DNA of 36,196 bases, taken from NCBI GenBank assembly GCA_032988165.1, contig JANTQF010000353.1, forward strand, positions 1 to 36,196. Direction: 5' to 3'. A model generated the notes under the pieces. The model searched no databases. It was not told the origin of the DNA and was given only the letters and a program-made list of their open reading frames with translations. Every line of letters starts with the position of its first letter. Position 1 is the stretch's first letter. Of this stretch, positions 9,458-18,808 are shown in pieces. Made by a program: the position numbers and the translations under genes. Source of the stretch: Emmonsiellopsis sp. PD_33. Taxonomy: Eukaryota; Ascomycota; Eurotiomycetes; Onygenales; Ajellomycetaceae.

Positions 9458-11199
9458 CAGCCGCCAGCATCACCCGTCTGCATATCTCCCCATTGAACCC
9501 CGACCTACTTCACGCAATCCTCCATCCCTCGGCGCGCGAAGCGGCCACAGACATCTCCTACCATACCGTACAGACCTTCCCCGAGAACAGCTACGGCTTC
9601 GTCAATCTGCCCAAAATGGAGGCCGAGAAGGTTACCAAAAAGCTGAACGGGGCTATTCTGAAGGGGAAGAAGCTTAAGATCCAAGAAGCCCGGCCGTCAA
9701 AGCGCCCTGCCCCAGATACCGATGCGCCTGCCGCCGATTCCACCCCGCCCCAGCCCAAGCCAGAGAAAACTACGAAAAAGCGGAAAAGCTCAGATAATGT
9801 GGTTGACGGATATGACTTGCCATCAGATAGACATGTTAAACGTGGTTGGACAGATCCAGGGCACAAGGACAAGCGCAGTCGCAAAACAGACAAGAAGGAG
9901 GAGAAGAAGCGGACATCCCAGAAATCAAAATACACCGAGAAGGCGGAATGCCTGTTCCGGACAACCGTGCCGTCTAATAAAATCGACTTAGAGAAGGAGA
10001 AAAAGAAGTCTGGGGAGAAGAAGAAGAAAGATAAAAAAGCCCCAGGCGCAACTATGGTGCACGAGTTTGAGAATTCAGTTACCGTCCCAAGCTTCCTGAG
10101 ATCGGGCGACGATGCTTCAGCAGCGGGATTTACCAACGAATTTGTGGAGGGGAAGGGTTGGGTTGACCGTGAAGGGAATGTTAAAGAGCCGCCGCCTCCT
10201 CCGGCTAAAACGCGGATTGACAAGGAGAAGGTACACGCCAAGGGAAAGGCTAAGCAATTGGAAAAGACGAAAGGCGGTATAGATACTGCTAAACCCGCGA
10301 CGAAGAAGTTGGCGGATACCACGTCGTCCAGCGCAGTTGACGATGACGAAACATCCTCCAGCGGATCTTCCAGCGACAGTTCTTCCGATGAGGAGAGTGA
10401 GGACGTAACGAGCAGCAGCGGGAGTGATGATGAGGATGAGGATACATCCTCTGATTCCTCTAGTGACGATGACTCTTCGTCATCCTCCGACGAAGAAGAG
10501 GAAAATGGAAAAACAGACAACGAAACAACACCACGAGCCAAAAACCCCACCACTCAACCTACCCCTTCAATAACCGTGACCCCCAGCAAACCCCAAACCG
10601 ATGTCGCAAACGAAGCAAACGAGCCAACCGAAATCCACCCCCTCGAAGCCCTCTTCAAACGCCCCGCCGCCACTAAACCCCGCCGCGACTCAACCAGCGG
10701 CCAAAAACGCCCTTTGGAAATAAACACCCAGTTCAGCTTCTTCTCCGCCGACAACAACGATGATGACATCGAAGAGGAAGATGCGAGCACCCACCTCCAG
10801 CACAACACACTAAATGTCCCAGAGCCCCAGACCCCCTTCACAAAACAGGACCTCCTCACCCGCGTCGTGCGCAGCGCCGCGCCAACACCGGACACCGCTG
10901 CCCCGCACAAGGGCCGGTTTTGGGACCACGGTGACGACGACGATAGGATGGATCTTGACGACGATGGCTATTACGGTGATGGCGATGTTACTTTTACCGG
11001 GGCGGAAACCCCGTCGAAGGCAGCTACTGCTGGTAAAGGGCCAGCTAAGAAGGAAAAGGAGGAGGCCGAGAGCGATTTCTCCAAGTGGTTCTGGGAGAAT
11101 CGGGGCGATAATAATCGGGCGTGGAAGAGGAGGAGGAGGGAGGCGGCGAAGGAGAAGAGGCAGAGGGAGAATAGGTCGAAGGGGTTTAGGGGGAAATAG
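9454..11199 (+). CDS. Nucleolar RRM protein with acidic-serine tracts (NOL8 / 'SRP40'-like)
   Basis: This is a single-exon gene of 581 aa. Residues about 4-82 form an RRM-like fold (ITRLHISPLNPDLLHAIL, then ENSYGFVNLP and LKGKKLKIQEARPSKRP). Lys-rich stretches (about 88-200, including KKKSGEKKKKDKK) resemble nuclear/nucleolar localisation signals. Residues about 285-352 form a Ser/Asp/Glu tract typical of casein kinase 2 targets and of SRP40/NOPP140-type proteins. The C-terminus (about 540-581) has the strongly patterned FSKWFWENRGDNNRAWKRRR, followed by a basic tail, which I take as the conserved end of the NOL8-like family. A role in ribosome biogenesis is inferred from this architecture and from the family. 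'SRP40' labels often reflect only low-complexity similarity. A four-codon uORF overlaps the start. Confidence 0.82.
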   Translation: MTAASITRLHISPLNPDLLHAILHPSAREAATDISYHTVQTFPENSYGFVNLPKMEAEKVTKKLNGAILKGKKLKIQEARPSKRPAPDTDAPAADSTPPQPKPEKTTKKRKSSDNVVDGYDLPSDRHVKRGWTDPGHKDKRSRKTDKKEEKKRTSQKSKYTEKAECLFRTTVPSNKIDLEKEKKKSGEKKKKDKKAPGATMVHEFENSVTVPSFLRSGDDASAAGFTNEFVEGKGWVDREGNVKEPPPPPAKTRIDKEKVHAKGKAKQLEKTKGGIDTAKPATKKLADTTSSSAVDDDETSSSGSSSDSSSDEESEDVTSSSGSDDEDEDTSSDSSSDDDSSSSSDEEEENGKTDNETTPRAKNPTTQPTPSITVTPSKPQTDVANEANEPTEIHPLEALFKRPAATKPRRDSTSGQKRPLEINTQFSFFSADNNDDDIEEEDASTHLQHNTLNVPEPQTPFTKQDLLTRVVRSAAPTPDTAAPHKGRFWDHGDDDDRMDLDDDGYYGDGDVTFTGAETPSKAATAGKGPAKKEKEEAESDFSKWFWENRGDNNRAWKRRRREAAKEKRQRENRSKGFRGK

Positions 11200-11653
11200 G
11201 GCTGTTTGTGTATGCGGAATAGCATAGGGGAGGATAGAGTAGGGGAAGGGATTGTTTTGGTTTTAGGGGATGTGTGTTTAGTTAACCTGCTGAGTTACTT
11301 TTGTGTGTACTCATGGCGAGGCGTTTTCTATCATTTTCCTTTTTTTTTTCACCTTTTTGTCTGGACCGTATGAGGGTTTGCCTGGTTGATATATAAAATA
11401 GATACGAAATAGTATGAATATTGGTTTTATTTTACTTTTATCTATACTCCCCCCTCCCCCCTCCTACCCGTATTAAAATGCAGAATGCAGAACAAGATAT
11501 CCCCTTCCATCATTATCAACCACCCATTTTTATGTATCCCACCCATGACACCCAAAGAAATCACAAACAATAAAAAAGACCCATCAGAACGCCCCAATCC
11601 ATATTATTACATACATGGACCCCTTCCTAAGCCTAGCAGGAAAAAAAAGGGAA
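11200..11653. other. Convergent 3' flanks
   Basis: This is the region between the plus-strand RRM gene and the minus-strand membrane gene, which converge. It is T-rich and then CT-rich (about 11330-11460) and contains no credible gene. Poly(A) sites for both genes should lie here. Confidence 0.5.
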
Positions 11654-12386
11654 CTAAAATGCACAACTCGCCGGACGAGGAGGTCCCATCATCCTCTTGT
11701 ACTCTCCGTCGAATTCCCCTCGGAGCCCTTGGTGGCTGGAGGAAGGGACGAAGCGTGGATGATAGCTTGCTGCAGGGAATGTATACATGGCAGCCTCTTC
11801 GTCTAGTTGAAAAGGGATAGGTGACGGGGATTGAGATTGAAGAGGCTGAGGCTGAAGCTGCTCGGTCTGAGTTTCATCCATGCGCTGTCTGGCTGGGGTG
11901 TTAGTTGGGATGATGTTTTTTAGGAGCGGTGTACTAGTACGTAAGGCTGTTCATCGTGAAATGACAACACGGGGGCGGGGATTAGTTAACAAAACCATAC
12001 CTCATATCCTCCAACCAGATCGCGCTACACCCAGTCACTCCACAACAACTCATAGACGAAACTACCCAGATGAAATATATTGTTTCTTTGTCCTCGGAAA
12101 AGGTCTCGTTGCCTATCTCAGAGAAGGCCCATGGGATAATGTTTACGACTAGGTTGATAAATATGCCGATGGAGGCGAAGATCATGAAGTAGAAAAGCGG
12201 GCGTACGAGGCGGCGGAGGAGAGTTGGAGAGGGGGAGGTGGTTGGGTGGGTATGGTTTTCTTCGTGTTGGGTTGGAGGGTGTGGTTGTTGGGTGAGTAGA
12301 GGTGTAGAGGCGGTGATGGGTAGTAAGCTCTCCTTTTGCAGTTCTTCTTCTTCCTCTTCTTCTTCCTGCAGGGTGTGGGTGATCAT
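11654..12386 (-). repeat. Duplication unit A (downstream copy of the two-TM module)
   Basis: This is the coding part of the downstream copy. It matches unit B in the order TM pair, intron, and acidic EEAA/YTxPAA tail. Matching DNA blocks include the start of the intron's 3' half (GTTGTCATTT, then CCAACTAACACCCCAG) and CCCTGCAGCAA in the tail. Confidence 0.7.
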
Positions 12387-13016
12387 ATTGGTGGTGTAGG
12401 CGGTCAGGATAGTCTTGGGGAAGGGTGGATTATCGTTTGCTGCAGGGATGGTATAATTGGCGTTGTCACTGCTTTTCGCAGCCTCTTCGCCCGTTTGAGC
12501 AGGGACAAGGCGGCGCGGGAGCGGCTTCGGATGCAGGTCGAGCCTGGATGTCGTCTATGATCGCTCTGTCTGGGTTATTAGTGGGGATGCTGTCTTCTAA
12601 GAGGGGTATATGCATGGCTGTTTCATCATAAAATGACAACAGAGGAGCTAGGGGGGGGGAGGGTTGGTTAGCTATAATACAACTAAAACATACTTCAAAC
12701 CCCCCAAAAGTACAAAGCTACCGATCGTCATCACAAAAAATAGTATATACATAAAGATCCAGTTGAGGTATTTTGTTTCTTCGTCTTCGTAAGGGCCCGG
12801 GTGGCGTATCTCATGTAAGATAATGAGTGTGATTATGCTGGCTAGTAGGCCAATCCAGGTGACAGCTGTGCAGTAGAAGAGCGTGTAGACCAGCCAGGAG
12901 GGCATAGTTGTAGAGGTGGTTGAGGAGGTAGTTGGTTTATTTTGTACTGGGGTTGAGGGGGGGGTTGGCTGCGTAGAGCTGGAGTTATTTTTGCTGGGTG
13001 GGGATTTCACCTGCAT
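11654..13016 (-). CDS. Membrane protein with two duplicated two-TM modules (one fused gene, or two tandem genes)
   Basis: Preferred model: exons 13016-12694, 12543-12001 and 11888-11654, giving 366 aa. Intron 1 (150 nt) has donor GTATGT and acceptor CATCCAG; intron 2 (112 nt) has GTATGG and CCCCAGCCAG. Module 1 has TM segments at about 42-67 and 84-107. Module 2 has them at about 224-245 and 262-285, after an eight-Glu run. The modules match each other: HEIRHPGPYEDEETKYLNWI against SEIGNETFSEDKETIYFIWV, and the tails TGEEAAKSSDNANYTIPAA against LDEEAAMYTFPAA. Alternative model: using acceptor ACCCAG at 12570, module 1 ends at a TGA (12406-12404) as a 162-aa protein, and module 2 starts at its own ATG (12386) as 206 aa. 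Only 17 bp would then separate the two frames, leaving little room for a separate promoter, so I favour fusion. I do not recognise the family. Confidence 0.5.
12404..13016 (-). repeat. Duplication unit B (upstream copy of the two-TM module)
   Basis: This is the upstream copy, with the same intron position after the second TM segment. Its intron contains GTTGTCATTT and CCCACTAATAACCCAG, close to unit A. Past the equivalent acceptor, an indel puts the tail homologous to unit A in a different frame, and that frame is recovered only with the acceptor at 12544. Confidence 0.7.
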
Positions 13017-13513
13017 GCCAAAGTTATGTTGATGTAGGTGGCTATAGCAGACTTGTTGGCCCACAAATGTTAAAATCTGATTTTTTATTGAATATCAATG
13101 ATAGATGAGAGTCTGTAGGGAATTCTCAATACTACTAGTAGTAGTAGAATGTTGCTTCCCATATGGGATTGATTGGAATAACTGCTTTCCGCATTCTTAT
13201 CTGCTTCAGCAGGCAATTACCACCATGCTTTCCAGACCGCAAGAAATGAAAGGATATTCTAGAAATCCGCGCCGGCCCGGGATGGAGATGTCATCATGTC
13301 AACATGATGTTGATACTGAGTTTTCTTGGCTGACGTGTGGCGGATTTATGCTTTTGGCGCCGCGTCACGTGCGGCCGCCAAGCCTGCCGTCACCAGAGCT
13401 CCAGGAACGACAAATCGACCAAGTCCGCTATCAACAGCCTGCCAGTCCGCAACCAGGTCTATCTGAGCATATCCGGCCATGAGATAGCTGCCATCGGCAT
13501 ATCCACAGCCGCC
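13017..13513. promoter_or_regulatory. Divergent promoter region of the membrane-module gene and the Cys-rich gene
   Basis: These 497 bp lie between two head-to-head genes. GTCACGTG is present at 13364-13371, with a TGACGTG at about 13331-13337. A TAG triplet run occurs at about 13132-13146. Open frames in both directions here (including the one at 13346-13888 minus) are antisense or lack recognisable sequence. Confidence 0.5.
13364..13371. promoter_or_regulatory. GTCACGTG E-box, 143 bp upstream of the Cys-rich gene start
   Basis: This is an exact RTCACGTG match in the divergent promoter. It could serve either neighbour. The Cbf1-type factor is inferred from the motif alone. Confidence 0.4.
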
Positions 13514-14315
13514 ATGATACCCCGAAGTAGCTTCCTGCTCCTCTTCGTCCTCGCCGCATCCCTCATCTCCTTCGTTTCCGCTACCGGTATGTCGTCTCCT
13601 CTCTTCCCACCGAACCCACTTAGCAACCGTGATCATCACTCTTATCCAAGTTGTACCAGCTAACCACTCAAACTGTTGCCGAACAGCACCCACTTCATTC
13701 TGCAAATGCACCTGCTTCTCCAATAGCACCATTATCCAATTCGGGCCGCCCGATTCGGTATCGTCGTCGATAGGATCGCGGGGGCTTTTCTTTCCACGAG
13801 ACGCCGATGGTGGGGACGACGAGAATGGCGGGAAGGATCCAGAGAAGGGTGATAAGAAATTTAGGGCCTTGAATTGTAACGATTGCAATCGCCGGTTCTG
13901 TCTGGATTATGGACTGCCTAAGTGCAAGGGGGCCAAGGAGGAGGATGTCTTTACAACTTGTTTCCGTGAGTCTTTTTGCTGTGTTTGTTTCGCCCTAGGG
14001 CTGCAGATATAAACTAACTCGTGATTGTTATCGGTACAGAACGAGATTCCAACAAGGATAAAGCTGTCGTGTTTATTTTCGTCATCGCAACAGTCGGACT
14101 GTTGATATGGGCGGCAGTTAAGCCGTTCGCGGAGAAATGGATAGCAGTACGTCTAGCCCTGTCTACACGAATCCGTGATTAAATTGGAAATGCCGCTACA
14201 TATATCTCATATCACTGGCGTGCGTGTATAAATGGGCATCACTAACGTGCGATTCTATCCGTAGGCAGCAAGAGAGCGACGATCATATCTCCCCATATCC
14301 GGTCAAGAACGATAG
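13514..14315 (+). CDS. Cys-rich type I membrane protein, secretory pathway, unknown function
   Basis: There are four exons: 13514-13586, 13687-13965, 14040-14146 and 14265-14315, giving 169 aa. The introns are 100, 74 and 118 nt, with donors GTATGT, GTGAGT and GTACGT and acceptors AACAG, TACAG and GTAG; CTAAC branch sites are visible in all three. Residues 1-23 form a signal peptide (MIPRSSFLLLFVLAASLISF). The lumenal part has eight cysteines: a CKCTC cluster (30-34), a Ser/Asp/Gly-rich linker, NCNDCNRRFC, then PKC and TTC. One TM segment (VVFIFVIATVGLLIWAAV, about 126-144) precedes a short basic tail. An even cysteine count suggests disulfides. The even spacing and CNDCNRRFCLDY pattern look well conserved and I believe homologues exist across Eurotiomycetes, but I know of no assigned function. 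The start is set by the signal peptide. Confidence 0.82.
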
Positions 14316-15926
14316 ATTGCGAATATATCTTTTCATGATTTATGTGAATTCTCTTTTCTGATGTTTTATTCTTGGACACGTTATATATTCGGGTTGGGCG
14401 GGCCAGATACTTACCGCGTATGGAGTTACATATATTCTTGTGAGGTTATGTTCATATACCATCATTATTGCACTTCTTTACGATTTTTGGATTAATTTTA
14501 GGCATGTTTTATGGATTGGAATAAGAGAGCGAACACTTCGATGACTTCGTGGTGGCCAGCTCTGCCGGGAATGAAACATATCCCATGAGCACAAAGCCCC
14601 TATTATTGGAACAGTACTAGACTCGGGGGAAGTGAAAGTCTATTCTTCCACCGTCCCTACGAAAAACATTCCCGGACAAGAGGAACCCCCGACTAGTTGT
14701 GAAGCTAAATCTTGCCGCGCTAGCTTGCCACAATTCCTCGTGTTTGCTGCGAACGAGGCTTCAATTATGATTGAAACTGCAACTGCAACTGCAGCCCCAC
14801 GCCCGATCCCCTTGCATGACCCCGTCTAGTACCAGGGTGGGTTGATATATGAAACAGGACCCCCAGCGGCAGGTCAATTCGGACCTGTTCCAGGGCTCAA
14901 GTCGAATATCCTACCAACGTACTATTTGGATAGTAAGAAGTCGGCCAACATTAGCCAATTCATGGACAAAAATCGGCTTGAAAGAATTTCCACCGCTTTT
15001 CCCTTCCTCCAAGTTCCAACGTTGACAGTTTCGATGCCGACGACGGGCGTTGATTTATCCGTTTTGTGGCGGCGGGAAACTATGCCCCAATCGGGCTTGG
15101 CGGCATACTCCCCACATCAACGAACCAATCACCGCACCTCACTTTCTCGTTTTGGCGCTAGTGGCGAATCGGGTCTATCATTTTCGAGTTCCATGCGACG
15201 GGGGGTTTTTTGGCAACTTCACGACATCCATGGCAATATGGCCCTTTTCTGGCTTGGCAGGGGATGTCATATTCGGCACAACGTAGATAGATGCATCTGG
15301 CCTGTTGTGGTGGCTGCAGGTTGGAGATCGTCCCTCGTGTTCTATACATAGTACGCCTTGCCACGAGAGGATACCGGAGGAAATTTATACTAGGTGCACG
15401 GCCAACATAATGGCGGTGTGCTTGAGACATCCCCACATACGGACCAGGACCATGGCGTCGCAGATTTTCGAGCAAGCACTGATACTTGATGTCAACTGTT
15501 TTCTCAATCATACTGGGCAGATACTATACTCGATGGGCCGCGTACCAGGTACCTACTTTGCCGAGCAGGCTCTAACCCAAAGCCAACATCAACTTCCGCC
15601 ACCGCCTCAAACATGGTTCCCTTCCCATTTCCCCATCGGGCCCATCACACTGCTGTTCCACTCTTAAAGTCCTCCTTGTTTTCATCTTATCTCTATCCCT
15701 TCCCCCGCCGTTAAAGAAAAAAAAATCCGAACCTTTGCTCTACAGTCCCGGACAATATCTGGGCCTAAACATCGCGCCGCTGAACAGCCAATTTTAAAGG
15801 GGCTTCCGGGAGCAGGCGGACACTTATATACCGAAGCAGACTTTCTGAACGAACGAGCTCGAGAAAAGCAGTTTGTTGCGACAGTTGGGAGGATAGCCGT
15901 AAGGATCAAACTAATCTGTGAAGAAC
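14316..15926. other. 1.6-kb intergenic region with unsupported frames
   Basis: This holds the 3' flank of the Cys-rich gene and the upstream region of the MFS gene. A plus-strand frame of 169 codons (14842-15351) and an overlapping minus frame (15158-15511) show no domain, signal or splice context that I recognise. They could be a decayed gene but cannot be supported. A short (AACTGC)n repeat lies at about 14777-14792. Confidence 0.45.
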
Positions 15927-17778
15927 ATGAGATTAACCCGTAAGGCAAGACAAACTCCAACGACATCCACTGTAAGACCAAATGATGCGCCCGACGAGTC
16001 TTTCCCGACCATTCAACTCTTTATCCTGGGTTAGTGTGCCTAATCCCCCGCTATTGAGCTCTCTTGCCATATCTAACAGTTATCTAGCAATATGTCGCTT
16101 CGCCGAACCCATCGCCCTGACCTCCATCTTCCCGTACTCATGGATAATGGTGAAGGACTTCCACATCGGCGACGCAAGCAATGCCTCCTTCTACGCCGGA
16201 ATCCTCATCGCTGCTTTCGCCCTTGCAGAGAGCTTGACCGGTATGTACTGGGGCAGTCTTTCTGACAAGGTCGGTCGAAAACCCGTCCTCCTCTTTGGAT
16301 GCCTAGGTACGGTGGTATCCCTTCTCGTCGTGGGGTTCTCTACCGCCTACTGGGTTGCTCTACTTGGTAGGATTCTCGGGGGCATTTTGAATGGAAATGT
16401 AGGGGTCATTCAGACTATGGTGGGAGAATTGGTAAAGAAGCCTGAACATGAACGTAGGTTTCTTTCAAACCCCTTCTTCGACAATATCTCCCATGACTAA
16501 ATAATATTATAGCACGTGCCTATGCGGTTATGCCTTTTGTCTGGTCTATTGGCACAATCATCGGACCTGGTAGGCGCTCCCTTTCTCCAGTATTTACCGC
16601 ATCTGATATTTTCTGCTAACCCGATAATTCTAGCAATTGGAGGCTACTTTGCAAAGCCAGCCGACTCCTTTCCATCCGTTTTCCATCGTGATGGACTGTT
16701 TGGGAAATTCCCCTACTTACTCCCAAATGTCATATGCAGTGTCTTGCAGTTGATCAGCATTATAGCAGGATATATGTTCCTAGAGGAAACTCATCCGGAT
16801 TTACAAAGAGGAGCTCCAGCAGTCGAACACCCATATGAGGAAGAAGAGTTCGGCGCGCCGCTAGCCGCTGTTGCTACCGCTGGTTCTACCGCGCATGCAT
16901 CAGCCGATCTGCGTGCGAAATCCTACGGGACCTTCAACGATGTAAATATGCGCGAAGATGAAGAATGGAGCCTGGATGAGGATGGAAAATCACACACAGA
17001 CTCAACAGCCGGCGAAGAACCCAAAGTCTTCACCTACCGCGTAACCATGCTCATCATCGCCCTAGGAATATTCACCTACCACTCCATGACCTACGACCAC
17101 CTGCTCCCCATATTCCTCCAGGACTCACGATCCGGAACGGCCGCGACAGCAGGTCCAAGATCCCCCGTCAACATCCCCGGCGGCCTTGGCATCTCCGTTC
17201 AAACCGTCGGCCTAATCATGGCTGTAAACGGCATCATCGCCCTCCTCATCCAAGCCATCGTCTTCCCCATCTTTGCCGAGTGGCTCGGAGTCTGGAACGT
17301 CTTTGTCCTCGTCACCGTCCTCCACCCAATCGCCTACTTCATCGTCCCCTTCCTCGCATTCCTCCCTCCAAACCTCCTCTACCCAGGACTCTACACCTGC
17401 CTGACAGTCCGCAACTTCTTCTCCATCCTCTGCTACCCCGTGCTCCTGATCCTGATCAAGCAAGCCTGCCCCTCACACTCAATCATGGGGAAGATTAATG
17501 GTCTCGCTGCATCCGCGGGGGCTGCCTGTCGGACCATCGCGCCGCCGATTGCGGGGTATTTGTATAGCATTGGGTCGAAGATTGGGTTTACGGGGCTGGC
17601 GTGGTGGGGGAGTGCGGTTGTCGCGGTTGTGGGGGCTTGTCAGTTGTGGTTTATGCAGGAGAAGAAGCATACAGCTGTCTCGGTCACGGCGCCGCCGATG
17701 TTTCATCATGTGCCGCAGCCTGAGGAGGAGCCGTTGGTTAATGATGTTGTGCATGTTACTGTTCATGATACGGAGTGA
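15927..17778 (+). CDS. MFS transporter, ZIFL / Ycr023c-like (DHA1-type)
   Basis: There are four exons: 15927-16029, 16088-16453, 16513-16569 and 16634-17778, giving 556 aa. The introns are 58, 59 and 64 nt. Splicing restores FPTIQLFILAICRFAEPIAL in TM1, KPEHEPRAYAVMPFVWSIG, and TIIGPAIGGYFAKP. The first half holds the MFS signature GSLSDKVGRKPVLLFG between TM2 and TM3 and GRILGGILNGNVGV in TM4. A long acidic cytoplasmic loop (about 220-310) separates the halves, and six further hydrophobic segments follow (for example VGLIMAVNGIIALLIQAIVF). The C-terminal tail is hydrophilic. The first-helix motif CRFAEPIA and the loop are typical of the plant ZIFL / yeast Ycr023c group. The substrate cannot be told from sequence; a proton-coupled exporter at the plasma or vacuolar membrane is the family expectation. 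Confidence 0.9.
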
Positions 17779-18808
17779 GATACATGTGCACATTGTGATT
17801 TTAGTGGTGGGGGGTCTGTGGTGGTTGTGAACGTTTTTCTCTGGCTTGATGTTTGTCATACTATATTTCTGCTTGCCGATTCTCCTCATTCATTTGTTCA
17901 TTTCTCCTCGTTTGTTTTTTGAGGGCGTCTGGTTGTAGGCATGTTGTACTGAGCATTCAAGCGTTCAGTACTTTGCTGTTCATTGGGCATTCAGATATCT
18001 TCCCGTTGACCTTTGCTTCATTTTCATGGCTGCCGTCTCAGTCTACCCTCTTGCTCTTGGTCGTATTTAACCCATCAATATATATTCCTTTCGATTTTAA
18101 TATTGTATTTCCCAAGCGACTGGTGCATGTAATAAACATTAGCAATGCCTGCCAACATAGACATATCATGTAAAAAGTACCTAATAGAGCTCTTACTCCT
18201 TGTCCTTACGAGGATGTATCCATTGCAAATCTGCTCATGGCTTGAGGAAATGCTAACTGATTTACATAGAAGCTGTGCCCAGGCTATGTATTTGCCAATC
18301 AAAAGATTGGAACTAGATTAACTAGCACGTGACATCCAGCCCAACGCGCACTAATCCAAGACCAGACTAGCGTTGTTTACCTCCCGTTGCTCAGCAAAAC
18401 CACCGCAGCAACGAGCATCAAAACATGCGACATCAATCCAATCTTCCGATTTCTCGTCCAACGTTTCTTGGTGTATGACCCAGCCAACCTACTACTGCAA
18501 CCTGCATTGCATTTTTTTTTCCCTTTTTGATTATTGATGATAGGGGAATTCAGGAGGAGAACGAACTCGTTTTGCGAATTTGATTTTTGCTTTTGTTTGT
18601 GGTAAGCTCTTCATTCAAATCCCCCCAGTCCCCGAGACCTCTACCCCATGCACGAAGGAAATTCAAAAACTGACCGGCTGCCGACCCCCCTCTCACAGCA
18701 GCCCGGCGCGCGTCCCAAATTGAATACCAATTCAACCCTCCAAAGCGCTGCTGAGCAGCCTGAACCACGCACCACCTACACATACACACCCACACATACA
18801 CATACACA
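17779..18808. promoter_or_regulatory. 1.0-kb intergenic region: MFS 3' flank and promoter of the coiled-coil gene
   Basis: The first half is T-rich, with no supported gene. CACGTGAC lies at 18326-18333. A C/T-rich stretch at about 18507-18530 and a CACA-rich leader at about 18775-18808 precede the next ATG. Confidence 0.5.
18326..18333. promoter_or_regulatory. CACGTGAC (GTCACGTG on the minus strand), 476 bp upstream of the coiled-coil gene
   Basis: This is an exact RTCACGTG match on the minus strand in the upstream intergenic region. Its regulatory role is inferred only. Confidence 0.35.

Noticed and set aside
9591..10553. 320-codon minus-strand frame
   Set aside because: It is exactly antisense to the RRM/acidic-serine gene and its Ser/Phe/Leu-rich product mirrors the GA-rich coding strand, so it is a shadow frame.
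12672..13064. Start of the membrane-module frame at 13064
   Set aside because: The codon at 13064-13062 is GTG, not ATG. The first in-frame ATG is at 13016-13014.
13346..13888. 180-codon minus-strand frame
   Set aside because: It overlaps the promoter and first two exons of the Cys-rich gene, whose four exons join cleanly.
14842..15351. 169-codon plus-strand frame between the Cys-rich and MFS genes
   Set aside because: There is no recognisable motif, signal peptide or neighbouring exon, and it overlaps an equally open minus frame. Left as unresolved intergenic.
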